Under the pieces are notes generated by a model. The model searched no databases. It was not told the DNA's origin and was given only the letters and a program-made list of their open reading frames with translations. Below are positions 26,143 through 34,469 of a DNA stretch of 64,000 nt, one piece after another. Position numbers and translations under genes: made by a program. How positions within the stretch are numbered: the stretch's first letter is position 1; each line of letters begins with the position of its first letter. Source of the stretch: Roseimaritima ulvae (GTDB taxonomy: Bacteria; Planctomycetota; Planctomycetia; Pirellulales; Pirellulaceae); NCBI RefSeq assembly GCF_008065135.1, contig NZ_CP042914.1, forward strand, positions 6,739,404 to 6,803,403. The letters are read 5' to 3'.

Positions 26143-27054
26143 ATGAATCTGCCAACCAACCCGCCCCCCACCCGACAGCGTGTGTACCGCGACGCCAACC
26201 GAGCCGCCGGCTGGGGGTTGGGAGCGAATCTATTGCTAGCGGTCGTAAAATTGGGCGGCGGCGCCCTGACCGGCTCGGCCGCGCTGATCGCCGACGCGTT
26301 TAATTCGCTGGGCGACATTGCCAGCGCCTGGGCTCTCCGCGGCGCCCTGCACGTCGCCCAGCAGGACGAGGACGAGGAGCATCCCTACGGGCACAGCAAA
26401 GCCGAATCGATCGCGGGGCTGAGCATCGCCCTGTTGGTGACGTTTTCCGCCGCCATGCTGGCCATGGAAACCTTTCGCCGCCTGGGCGTGGTCACGCATC
26501 CGCCGCCGATCCTGGCCGCCCTGGTAGCGCTGTTCTGTGCGGGCATCAAAGAAGGCCTGTACCAATACACCCGGCGGATTTCCCAGCAATTAGATTCGAC
26601 TTCCCTGCAGGCCATCGCTTGGGACCACCGCAGCGATGCACTGGCCTCGGGCGCCATCGCCGCGGCCCTGTTTTTGGCTCCCCACGCCGGCCCCGCCGCT
26701 GCCTACATCGATCAACTGGCCGCGATCGTGGTCTGCCTGTTTCTGATCGGCATCGGATTTCGCTTATTCGCTCGCACCGCCGGAGAATTGATGGACCAAC
26801 AGGCAGGCGAAACGCTGACGATCAGCGTTCGCGAGACGGCTGGCGAAATTGCCGGTGTCGCCGACGTGGAAAAGCTCCGCGTCCGTAAGAGTGGACTCGA
26901 GTTCTTCGCCGAAATCCATGTCCAGGTCGACGGCCAGATGACCGTCAGCGAAGGCCATCGCATCGGTCACCTGGTCAAAGACGCCATCATGGAAAAACAC
27001 CCCCGCGTCCGCGACGTGCACGTCCACATCGAACCCCACGACGAAACACCGTAA
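26143..27054 (+). CDS. Cation diffusion facilitator (CDF) family transporter
   Basis: A 303-aa divalent-metal/proton antiporter. Six membrane segments are expected; the first carries ALTGSAALIADAFNSLGDI (transport site AxxxD), the fifth AWDHRSDALAS (HxxxD). Between helices 2 and 3 is the family motif DEEHPYGHSKAESI. The C-terminal cytoplasmic ferredoxin-like domain is complete and His-rich at its end (VRDVHVHIEPHDE), normal for metal-sensing CDF tails. The first transport half-site has Ala/Asn rather than the usual Asp/His, so metal preference (Zn, Fe, Mn) is open. The 3' flank carries hairpin repeats. Confidence 0.92.
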   Translation: MNLPTNPPPTRQRVYRDANRAAGWGLGANLLLAVVKLGGGALTGSAALIADAFNSLGDIASAWALRGALHVAQQDEDEEHPYGHSKAESIAGLSIALLVTFSAAMLAMETFRRLGVVTHPPPILAALVALFCAGIKEGLYQYTRRISQQLDSTSLQAIAWDHRSDALASGAIAAALFLAPHAGPAAAYIDQLAAIVVCLFLIGIGFRLFARTAGELMDQQAGETLTISVRETAGEIAGVADVEKLRVRKSGLEFFAEIHVQVDGQMTVSEGHRIGHLVKDAIMEKHPRVRDVHVHIEPHDETP

Positions 27055-27060
27055 ATCTTC

Positions 27061-27160
27061 GTAGCTACGCTCGCCAGAGCGTGGACCAGGAGCCGGAACC
27101 ACCGTCTGGCGACGGTAGCTACGAAGGCGGTTTCGTCCAAAGTCTGGCGACTTCGGCTAC
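27061..27160. repeat. Hairpin repeat cluster (three copies)
   Basis: GTAGCTACGCTCGCCAGAGC plus GTGG at 27061-27084; inverted CCACCGTCTGGCGACGGTAG plus CTAC at 27099-27122; inverted variant CCAAAGTCTGGCGACTTCGG plus CTAC at 27137-27160. Each has a 6-bp stem around a GCCA or TGGC loop; stems differ between copies but stay paired. It lies between the CDF and radical SAM genes, which are convergent. Confidence 0.8.
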
Positions 27161-27166
27161 AGGGGG

Positions 27167-29002
27167 CTACGTGGCGTTGGCCATGGCGGCCAACTGGACG
27201 GTGGCTCGGTTCTGCTCTTTTTCCAAAAACTCGCGACCGTATTTGACGTTGACGTGATCCCAGGGCAGCTTGTCCATCAACCCGTACGCCTGATGGACCT
27301 GTTGGTCGACGTCCAAGCCGGCGTCAGCGATGGCCTGCCACCACCGCTGCGGATCGAGATGTTCGGTCCAACCATCCATCCGCGCCCCACGCTCCCAGGC
27401 CAAGCGGATGGCTTTGCTGGTCCGGCGATCGCCGCGGCTGAGCACGCCTTCGAGCAAACTGGTTTCGATGTTGTGGCACTTGATATTGATGCTGCGAATA
27501 CTGCGGCGACTCCACAGATACTTGTGCGCCCACTGAAAATACTCACGCCGCTGCATCCCGTTCCACTGGTAGGGCGTATGCGCCTTGGGCACGAAATTGG
27601 ACACGCTGGCGGTGACGCGGGCATAGCGGCCGTTGACCTCTTTGCCCACCGTGGCGATCTGCTCGGCCAGGTCGACGATACCGTCCAAATCCACAGGGCG
27701 TTCGCCGGGCAGGCCGCACATGAAGTACAGCTTGACCGCTTCAAAACCGTTTTCAAACGCCGCCCGACAGCCCTCGATCAAGTCCTCGTTTTTGATCCGC
27801 TTGCGAATCTGCTCGCGCATGTCGTCGCGAGCCACTTCGGGCGCCAGCGTCAACGATCGCCGCCGGGCCGTGCCGATCAATTCGGGCAACGAACGCAGTT
27901 GTTCGTTGACCCGCAAGCTGGGCACGCTGATGTTGACGCCCAGCGGGTTAAAGACCTCGTGCAAGCGGCGGACCAGCGGTTCGAAGTGCGGGTAGTCGCT
28001 GCTGGACAAGGACAACACACTGATCTCGTTGAAGCCCGTGTTCTCGTAACTTTCGATGGCTCCCTGCACGATCGTTTCGACTTCGCGAATCCGCAGCGGG
28101 CGTTTGATCACCGTGCTTTGACAGAACCGACATTGATGCGGGCAGCCGCGCATGATTTCGATTGCGATGCGGTCATGAACACATTCGATATACGGCACGA
28201 TCGGTTTGACCGGCAGCGGCAATCCGTCCAGGTCACGAATCACGCTGGGCGCGATTGTGGCCGGCACGTCTTCGCGAGTTCGCTGCAAACTCACCAGACG
28301 CCCGTCCTGATATTCGGGCGCATAAAACCGCGGTACGTAGGCGTAATCCAAGCGGCCTGCCAGCTCGGCCAGCGCTTCGCGGCGTTGCTGCCGTCCGGCT
28401 TCGCCGGTGAGCCAGGATTGCTGGTCGTCGCGTGCCTTGTTTTTCAGTTCCAACCACAGGTCGCAGATTTCCGGCAAACTGGGTTCGCCATCGCCGGTGA
28501 CCATCACGTCGAAGTAATCAGCCATGGGTTCGGGGTTCTGACAACAGGGACCGCCGGCGATGACCAACGGATCCGCCATCGTCCGCTGTTCGGCTTCCAG
28601 CGGGATGCCGCCCAGGTACAGCATGGTCAGCACGTTGGGAGAACTGATCTCGTACTGCAGCGACAGCCCGACGACATCAAAATCCGACAGTGCCGTAAAG
28701 GTTTCCAAGCTGTACAGCGGCACATTGTGCTGCCGCAGCAGGGCTTCCATATCAGGCCAGGGCGTAAACACTCGCTCGGCCGCCCAGTCCGACCGCCGGT
28801 TCATCTGCGAATACAGCACCTGCAGCCCGTGGTGGCTCATCCCGATCGTGTAGGCATCGGGAAACCCCAGGCACAGCTTGCCGGCCACGCTGCGGTGATC
28901 TTTGACGATAATATTGCGTTCGCCTCCCACATACTGGGCGGGGGTCTGTACTTTGGGCCAGACGTGCGTTTCCAGAAAGCGTTTTCGGGCGTGTTGGATC
29001 AT
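27167..29002 (-). CDS. TIGR03960-type B12-binding radical SAM protein
   Basis: A 611-aa radical SAM protein. An N-terminal B12-binding-like Rossmann part comes first (IGMSHHGLQVLYSQMN, DFDVVGLSLQYEISSPNVL, PLVIAGGPCCQNPEP). The radical SAM core then has the cluster motif CPHQCRFCQ, i.e. CxxxCxxC. ATG 29002 is preferred because AGGGA lies 8 bp upstream. The architecture and the opening QTPAQYVGGERNIIVKDH fit the uncharacterised family TIGR03960, which in other bacteria is often fused or adjacent to a DUF2344/TIGR03936 protein and ribonuclease G. That partner is not seen next to it here. Reaction unknown. Divergent from the Rieske gene. Confidence 0.88.
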   Translation of the reverse strand: MIQHARKRFLETHVWPKVQTPAQYVGGERNIIVKDHRSVAGKLCLGFPDAYTIGMSHHGLQVLYSQMNRRSDWAAERVFTPWPDMEALLRQHNVPLYSLETFTALSDFDVVGLSLQYEISSPNVLTMLYLGGIPLEAEQRTMADPLVIAGGPCCQNPEPMADYFDVMVTGDGEPSLPEICDLWLELKNKARDDQQSWLTGEAGRQQRREALAELAGRLDYAYVPRFYAPEYQDGRLVSLQRTREDVPATIAPSVIRDLDGLPLPVKPIVPYIECVHDRIAIEIMRGCPHQCRFCQSTVIKRPLRIREVETIVQGAIESYENTGFNEISVLSLSSSDYPHFEPLVRRLHEVFNPLGVNISVPSLRVNEQLRSLPELIGTARRRSLTLAPEVARDDMREQIRKRIKNEDLIEGCRAAFENGFEAVKLYFMCGLPGERPVDLDGIVDLAEQIATVGKEVNGRYARVTASVSNFVPKAHTPYQWNGMQRREYFQWAHKYLWSRRSIRSINIKCHNIETSLLEGVLSRGDRRTSKAIRLAWERGARMDGWTEHLDPQRWWQAIADAGLDVDQQVHQAYGLMDKLPWDHVNVKYGREFLEKEQNRATVQLAAMANAT

Positions 29003-29111
29003 CGTGACGTTCCCTAGGGGTGCGACAAAGCGGCCTACTAGCCGCACGCGGTGTGCGTTGGTTACCCTTAACTTGGCGGATCATGTTCAGTGTTTGCAAG
29101 GGACCCATGGG

Positions 29112-29423
29112 ATGAGCGAGTTTGAAACGGTCGGTAAAGTTAGCGATTTTGAGGAAAATGTCGGCCAAGCCTTCCCAGTGAACGGTCGAATGGTGGCGGT
29201 TTTCAAACGCGACGGTGAATTCTTTGCCATCGATGACCTCTGCCCCCACATGGGGGCCTCGCTGGCCGAGGGCCACCTGGACGGTAACACGGTGACCTGC
29301 CCCTGGCACGCTTGGCGGTTCTGCATCAAAGACGGCACCTGGGAAGACAACCCACGAGTGAAAGTCGACGCGTTTGAAGTTCGCGTCGAGGGCGAGGACG
29401 TTCAGGTCCGCGTTAATGACTGA
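29112..29423 (+). CDS. Rieske [2Fe-2S] ferredoxin-like protein
   Basis: A 103-aa single-domain Rieske protein. Ligands are Cys44/His46 in LCPHMG and Cys63/His66 in TCPWHAWRF, the normal CxH and CxxH pairs. It has no oxygenase partner domain, so it resembles the small NirD-like or BphF-like electron-transfer proteins. ATG 29112 starts the family region MSEFETVGKVSDFEE. The stop overlaps the start of the following membrane peptidase-like gene by 8 bp, so both are translated together. The redox partner is unknown. Confidence 0.92.
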   Translation: MSEFETVGKVSDFEENVGQAFPVNGRMVAVFKRDGEFFAIDDLCPHMGASLAEGHLDGNTVTCPWHAWRFCIKDGTWEDNPRVKVDAFEVRVEGEDVQVRVND

Positions 29424-30294
29424 TTTGGCGACCGCCACCGACCTGCTGATCGCATTTGCGGTGATGGGCGGCATCACCCTGGTGCTCGGTTTGTGCTGCG
29501 GTCTGGCAACGGTCCCCCGCGGGCAATGGCTGGTGCTGTGCCTTTCGGCGGCCTTATGCGGAGGGTTTGCCTTCCTATGGTACAGCGCCGGACGCTTGTA
29601 CTGGGCTGGCTGGATCGATGCTTCGGCCGTGATCGTGTGGAGCAACTTTACCCCGTTGTTGTTTGCGGCCGCGGCCGGGTTGGCATTTCGCCTTCCCAAA
29701 ACACCGCTCTGGCGCCGTTGCTTGTCGGGGATCCTGTTGGCCCTGGTCACCGTCCCGGCCCTGTTCTGGCCGCTGATCGGACCGGCCCTGCGTCCCCCGC
29801 CACGAGGCAACGTGTTGGTCCATCGAGGCTTGCAGATGCAGAGCTCCTGGGCCACCTGCAGCCCGGCCGCGGCGGCGACCCTGCTGACCCTCAATGAAAT
29901 CCCCACCTCCGAACACCAAATGATCGGCCCCTGCCTGACGGACGAAGCCGGCACGCCGACGCTGGGTTTGTATCGAGGCCTCAAATTGGCCGCCCATGCC
30001 GCCGGCAGCGACGTGGAAGTGGTCTCGGCTAGCATCGATGAACTGCTGGCCGCCGATCAGTGGCCGGTGCTGCTGCTGGTGCGACTGCCCCAGACCGGCG
30101 TGGACGACCCCCGATATGAACAGGAGTGGGGCTGGATCAAAGGCATGGGACATTCGGTCGTCGCCAACGGTCTCACTCCCGACGGCCGCATCGAAATCCT
30201 CGATCCCTCGATCGGACGCGAAGCCTGGCGGATCGAAGACCTGCAAGTCCTCTGGCATGGCGACGCCCTGCGGCTCACCAACCCCACCCCGTAG
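29416..30294 (+). CDS. Membrane protein with C39-like cysteine peptidase domain
   Basis: A 292-aa protein. Four hydrophobic segments occupy residues about 8-125. The C-terminal domain has a C39/papain-like layout: oxyanion Gln near 140-142 and catalytic Cys148 in QSSWATCSPAAAATLL, His246 in GMGHSVVANG, and Asp263 in ILDPSIG. That ordering matches peptidase C39 domains that process double-glycine leaders, but no ABC transporter is fused or adjacent. ATG 29416 overlaps the Rieske stop by 8 bp. The stop codon TAG lies inside a hairpin repeat (30291-30314). Proteolytic activity is inferred from the triad only. Confidence 0.75.
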   Translation: MTDLATATDLLIAFAVMGGITLVLGLCCGLATVPRGQWLVLCLSAALCGGFAFLWYSAGRLYWAGWIDASAVIVWSNFTPLLFAAAAGLAFRLPKTPLWRRCLSGILLALVTVPALFWPLIGPALRPPPRGNVLVHRGLQMQSSWATCSPAAAATLLTLNEIPTSEHQMIGPCLTDEAGTPTLGLYRGLKLAAHAAGSDVEVVSASIDELLAADQWPVLLLVRLPQTGVDDPRYEQEWGWIKGMGHSVVANGLTPDGRIEILDPSIGREAWRIEDLQVLWHGDALRLTNPTP

Positions 30295-30354
30295 CTACCG
30301 TCGCCAGACGGTGGACCACCGCGTTTCCCCGTAGCCGAAGTCGCCAGACTTTGG
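30291..30354. repeat. Hairpin repeats, two copies, overlapping a stop codon
   Basis: GTAGCTACCGTCGCCAGACG plus GTGG at 30291-30314 and GTAGCCGAAGTCGCCAGACT plus TTGG at 30331-30354. The first supplies the TAG stop (30292-30294) of the C39-like gene. Confidence 0.8.
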
Positions 30355-30378
30355 AACCGATCGCCAGGACTGCAGGCA

Positions 30379-30402
30379 ACACGGGCCGGGGGCCCATGCT
30401 AC
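30379..30402 (-). repeat. GC-rich 24-bp element
   Basis: Inverted copy (ACACGGGCCGGGGGCCCATG plus CTAC) placed one base beyond the stop of the O-antigen ligase gene, i.e. at its immediate 3' end. Confidence 0.85.
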
Positions 30403-30403
30403 T

Positions 30404-31804
30404 TCACCCGCAAACCAACTCCCGCGGCATGGCCGCCCGCCGATTTTCCACCACGCTGCTCGGACGGCCCGCGCTCGCCAGCCGCTGCCAAGTTCCGACC
30501 GTTAACCCGGCCAAGTAGAACAAGAACATGTGCACCATGGGAATGATCGAAACATCCTGGAACATGCCGTTGACCCAGTAACTGCCCATGGCCATCAACA
30601 TCAACAACCCCAGTTGCCTGACAGCCAGCGGCGGTCCCACCGCAACGACCAGTTTCCACGCACAGGAGAACCAGTAGAACAACAAGAACAATAACGGCAA
30701 CAAGCCCGCCAGACCGGCGTCGACCAAGATCGACAGCAGCACGTTGTGTTGCATGTAGGGTCTGGCAGAACTCAGACGAGTGCCGTATTTCAAGGTATCG
30801 TGATAGGGCCTGGAGTGCGCGAAGTAGTGTCCGTAGCCGAACCCCGTCAGCGGTTTGTCCTTGAACATTTCATAAGCCACGATCGCCAGCACGGGCCGCA
30901 ACTGCAACGACTTCTCAGCTTCCGCAGCCGAGAGATTTTTATCACGTTTCAATCGCAACAACTGGTCTTTCATCCCGATCGCCGCACCGCCGGCGACCAG
31001 CATCACCGCTACCAATCCAACGATACTGACCCACCGCGGCAGATGATGGTAGGCCAGAATCGCGGCCGCCAACACGCCGCCCACCCAGACGCCGCGAGTC
31101 AACGTGGCGTACACGCCCAAGGCGATCACCAACACCGCCAGACCGTATAACACTTTTCCCAACCGGCCGGCCTGCAACCACAACAACATCGCCGCGCCCC
31201 AGGCGATCGTTAGCAGCATGCCGTTGGCCGCGGGGTTCAGCAGCGGACCGCGAGCTCGCCCGTAGAACTCCCAAATTTTCGGATCGACGATGTACGTGGG
31301 AAACACTCCGGCATGCCAGCCACGCATCTCGCACCATCCGGTCACCGCCAGATACAACCCCAAGCCGACGAAGCCATTTAGGATCAAGCGGACATCGCGC
31401 GGCTCCAGTTTGGACCCCCGCGCCACCCAGTACATGCCCAAAGGCATCACGATATAAAACAACCACCGAGCGACCGGGTTGGCATCGCCCGGCACGGGAC
31501 CGCCGCGCTGCGTGCTGATCCCCAACCAGAGCACCAACAACAACAAGCACCAGTCGCCGCGAGTGAGGCCGCGGAAGTCGGTTTTGCCCAAACGCCAATG
31601 GACCGCAAACATCCCCAACACCAACACCCATAACAGGCGATCCGCACTGATCTGCAGCGGGCCGTTAATGGCGAAAAACGCCGGACCGCAAACGGTGCCG
31701 ACCAACAGTATCGCCAATCCGGCCAGTGGCACGTTGCCCAGACGAATCAGATGCACCACCCACACCAGGGCGGCCAGCAAACATAACAGCGTCAACAAAC
31801 TCAT
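30404..31804 (-). CDS. O-antigen ligase/polymerase family protein
   Basis: A 466-aa polytopic membrane protein with about 11 hydrophobic segments, of the Wzy_C/WaaL family that ligates or polymerises polysaccharide repeat units at the periplasmic face. The family part is the central region YATLTRGVWVGGVLAAAILA (a conserved TRG-type motif), then a long periplasmic loop ending GFGYGHYFAHSRPYHDTL, then the H-containing MQHNVLLSILVDAGLAGLLP. It starts 3 bp after the stop of the acyltransferase gene, so both are one operon. Together they suggest modification or polymerisation of a surface or exported glycan. No glycosyltransferase is next to them. Confidence 0.85.
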   Translation of the reverse strand: MSLLTLLCLLAALVWVVHLIRLGNVPLAGLAILLVGTVCGPAFFAINGPLQISADRLLWVLVLGMFAVHWRLGKTDFRGLTRGDWCLLLLVLWLGISTQRGGPVPGDANPVARWLFYIVMPLGMYWVARGSKLEPRDVRLILNGFVGLGLYLAVTGWCEMRGWHAGVFPTYIVDPKIWEFYGRARGPLLNPAANGMLLTIAWGAAMLLWLQAGRLGKVLYGLAVLVIALGVYATLTRGVWVGGVLAAAILAYHHLPRWVSIVGLVAVMLVAGGAAIGMKDQLLRLKRDKNLSAAEAEKSLQLRPVLAIVAYEMFKDKPLTGFGYGHYFAHSRPYHDTLKYGTRLSSARPYMQHNVLLSILVDAGLAGLLPLLFLLFYWFSCAWKLVVAVGPPLAVRQLGLLMLMAMGSYWVNGMFQDVSIIPMVHMFLFYLAGLTVGTWQRLASAGRPSSVVENRRAAMPRELVCG

Positions 31805-31807
31805 CGT

Positions 31808-32920
31808 TTACACGCTCCGGTTTTGCGACAAGACGGGACCAGTCGAGCGACGCGCTAGTTGGCCAGGCATGCGACCGCCCGTCAGCAGAGCTGCCAAGGT
31901 CGGCGAGAACATATCGGCTGCCACCGCCACGGCAAAGCAAATCAGGATCGCCAAGGGAGCGGCCAGCCAAAACCTTACCTCCGTTGCAACCATTTGTCCT
32001 AAGCCCCGCTCCAAGCCTTCCCGCAGCGGAAATTCGTGGATCAGGTAGACCATAAAACTGCAGCCGGCCCAGTACCGCCAGCTGGCCGCACGCCGCGCAT
32101 CCGCCGCTAAGTAACCGGCGATTGCCAGCAGCGCGGCGGCGCCAACAGCGATCGATAGTTTTTGCAGTAGCAGCGAAACTGCCGTGTATTGCTGCACATA
32201 CCACAGATCAAATTCGGGTTCGATCCACACGCGGGCCGTCAGCACCGCGGCCCAAACGCTGATCAAGACCAGACGCGTGCGAGCTCCGCATGCCACCAGG
32301 CGTTCGAGCGGTTGCATGTGGGTCACGCAATACGCACCTAAAACAAAAAAGAACAAGGTTTCGCTATTTAGCAGATACCACCCGGCCACCAGCGGCGTGA
32401 ATTGGATCTCGCCGACCCACAGCGCCACCAACAGCATCAACGTGGGCCCAGTGAAGCGTCGCAGGGCCGCGCCGATCAGCGGTGCGATCAGCACCAACAT
32501 CATCAGGTCACGTAAAAACCACAGCTGTTCCGCCATCGGATGCAACAGCAACCGACTGGCAATCTCGCGTGTGTCGAGTGTGATCGGAGTCCCCACGCAG
32601 AGCTGCAGTGAGGCCCAACTGGTCAAAGCCAACAGCGACATCAGCAGATAGGGCAGGGCCACGGTGCGGACCCGCTGCCGCAGCTTGCTGGCATAGTTCG
32701 CCAGCGTTCCGGTCGCCGAAAGAAAGTAAAAGAAGCCGGCGGCAAAGGCGAACAAAGGCACGGCCACGCGAGCCAATCCGTTGACAATCCACTCCTGCGC
32801 CCAGCCCTGCAGACCGCAGCCCAGGGTATCGGCCGAGCGATAGTGGATGCAGACCACCAGCACGGTCGCCAACAGGCCGACGATGCGGAAGGATTGTTTC
32901 AAATGCTCGGAGGGCTGCAT
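31808..32920 (-). CDS. Acyltransferase 3 family membrane protein
   Basis: A 370-aa polytopic protein with about 10 membrane segments, of the acyltransferase_3 family that O-acetylates or succinylates exopolysaccharides and lipids. Family features are an early His in LVVCIHYRSAD, then LARVAVPLFAFAAGFFYFLS, and WFLRDLMMLVLIAPLIG in the middle. The catalytic-type Arg/His context is present, with His in the first helix. It is the first gene of a two-gene unit with the O-antigen-ligase-like gene (3-bp spacing). Upstream lies a repeat-bearing gap. Confidence 0.85.
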   Translation of the reverse strand: MQPSEHLKQSFRIVGLLATVLVVCIHYRSADTLGCGLQGWAQEWIVNGLARVAVPLFAFAAGFFYFLSATGTLANYASKLRQRVRTVALPYLLMSLLALTSWASLQLCVGTPITLDTREIASRLLLHPMAEQLWFLRDLMMLVLIAPLIGAALRRFTGPTLMLLVALWVGEIQFTPLVAGWYLLNSETLFFFVLGAYCVTHMQPLERLVACGARTRLVLISVWAAVLTARVWIEPEFDLWYVQQYTAVSLLLQKLSIAVGAAALLAIAGYLAADARRAASWRYWAGCSFMVYLIHEFPLREGLERGLGQMVATEVRFWLAAPLAILICFAVAVAADMFSPTLAALLTGGRMPGQLARRSTGPVLSQNRSV

Positions 32921-33088
32921 CGGACAGGGCCGGCGCGGTTGCGCCGATGAAAACGATTGCGAGGGCCCGCCACACGCCGCTGTGCCAAAAAAAACGGACT
33001 CCGCCGCGCAACTCTAGCATCCGATATGCGGCGCGGACGCCGCGATGCATCAAGCCAACGCTTTTTCCGTTCGCCGTGCCCCTTCTCC

Positions 33089-33112
33089 GTAGCATGGGCC
33101 CCCGGCCCGTGT
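33089..33112 (+). repeat. GC-rich 24-bp element, forward copy of a pair
   Basis: GTAGCATGGGCCCCCGGCCC plus GTGT at 33089-33112, facing an inverted copy at 33182-33205 with 69 bp between. The 281-bp gap (32921-33201) holds no gene. Confidence 0.85.
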
Positions 33113-33181
33113 TTAGAAAACCTCTTCGTAACGCTCCCGCTGAATGCAAGATAAAAATACAAATGCAATTTGCTGCGAAAC

Positions 33182-33205
33182 ACACGGGCCGGGGGCCCAT
33201 GCTAC
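33182..33205 (-). repeat. GC-rich 24-bp element overlapping plsC stop
   Basis: Inverted copy whose final CTAC contains the reverse complement of the PlsC-like gene's TAG stop (33202-33204), so the element reaches into the end of the coding sequence. Confidence 0.85.
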
Positions 33206-34413
33206 GACTTCAGCTCATTGGCTTCGTATTGCAGCCGTCCCAACATGCCTCGCAGCGACGCTTCCAATTCGCTTAACACCGGGTCGGTTTGACCGCGGGG
33301 CGCCCGTTGAGCGGGCACTTCGATCGCTTCTTCGACCTCGATGATCGCCTTCAGTGGCAGCGAGGAATCGGCTTTACCCAAAAAGTCTTCCTGCATCCGC
33401 TGGATGGTTTCCAACACGCGGGTATCGGTCACCGGCGGTTCGCTTAGGTAACCTTCAGGATACGACTCCAGCTGCTGCGCCAATTCGACTTTTTTTAGCA
33501 TCCGCCGCAGCGTCTGCTTGTCGTCTTCGATTTCGCTGTTGATCAACAGTGGCAACAATTTGCTCCGCAGCGCACGGACGCGGTTCAGGACCGGGGCGTC
33601 CTTCGCGGTCATCTCGTATTGCTGTTCGAGAGGCTGCAACAAGCCTTCGATTAACGCCGTGCGGCGCTGATGCAGCGAACCGGATTGGCCGTGCCCCAGG
33701 TGAGCGATTTCTTGCAATGTCAGCAGGGCTTCGGCCGTGCGTCGAACGCGAGGCAGAAGGCGACGATCGGCGATTTCGCGCCACCCCAATCGCTGTTCGA
33801 TTTTTTGCAGGGCGTTATCAGCCCACTGCTGAATGTCGCCCAAGAAGACGTATTTAATGCCCACCGGATGCACGACCACCTTGCCTTGTCCGGCTTTTTC
33901 ACGCCGTCGCGCGGCGGTCCGCGTGATGAAGGTGACGCCTTCCAACAAGGGTTGCAGCGAATCGTTGGTGCGGTTGGTGGTGCCTTCGGGAAACAGGATC
34001 AAAGGCCGCTTGGCGGACACCAAAATGTCGATTGCCGTTTCCAAGGACTGCCGGTCTTGGCCTTCGCGGAACAGACTGAACCCGCCTAACTTCTGAATCG
34101 CAAACGCTTCAAAGGGATGTTTGTTAAACAGATGCCAACTGGCGATGGCATACACGTGTCGGCCCAACTCGCGGGCCGGCCAGCCCATCACCAAGGGGTC
34201 GGCATAGCGGCAGTGGTTCGGCGCCAACAGGATGCCATGTTGCTGGGCCAAGGACTGCCGCAGTCGATCCAGGTGCCGGCATTCGTAGTCGACGATTCCT
34301 TCTTTGCGTTTCAGATAGCGATCCACCAATCGCAGCCGCTGGGTCAAACTGGGCCAGCAGTTACCGTGATGCGGAGGAATGAACTTGTAGGGTTTTTCAA
34401 CGATCACGCTCAT
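33202..34413 (-). CDS. 1-acyl-sn-glycerol-3-phosphate acyltransferase (PlsC-like)
   Basis: A 403-aa lysophospholipid acyltransferase-like protein. The catalytic NHxxxxD motif is Asn66-His67-CRYA-Asp72, and the substrate-binding block is FPEGTTNRTND (Glu143-Gly144). The acyltransferase domain takes about the first 240 residues; a C-terminal extension of ~160 residues is charged and helical (LSELEASLRGMLGRLQYEAN). That is longer than canonical PlsC (~245 aa), so it could be an acyltransferase with a dedicated acceptor or a regulatory tail. No strong transmembrane helix is evident, suggesting peripheral membrane attachment. Not in an obvious operon: the kinase gene stop is 56 bp upstream. Confidence 0.88.
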   Translation of the reverse strand: MSVIVEKPYKFIPPHHGNCWPSLTQRLRLVDRYLKRKEGIVDYECRHLDRLRQSLAQQHGILLAPNHCRYADPLVMGWPARELGRHVYAIASWHLFNKHPFEAFAIQKLGGFSLFREGQDRQSLETAIDILVSAKRPLILFPEGTTNRTNDSLQPLLEGVTFITRTAARRREKAGQGKVVVHPVGIKYVFLGDIQQWADNALQKIEQRLGWREIADRRLLPRVRRTAEALLTLQEIAHLGHGQSGSLHQRRTALIEGLLQPLEQQYEMTAKDAPVLNRVRALRSKLLPLLINSEIEDDKQTLRRMLKKVELAQQLESYPEGYLSEPPVTDTRVLETIQRMQEDFLGKADSSLPLKAIIEVEEAIEVPAQRAPRGQTDPVLSELEASLRGMLGRLQYEANELKS

Positions 34414-34469
34414 GGGAGTCTACACGCTGTGCCCAGGGGATGTGCGACGGATGCGATCCTGGTCTGGGG

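Noticed and set aside
27254-29017. 587-codon forward frame opposite the radical SAM gene
   Set aside because: The reverse frame carries the CxxxCxxC cluster and B12-type motifs; the forward frame is a composition artefact.
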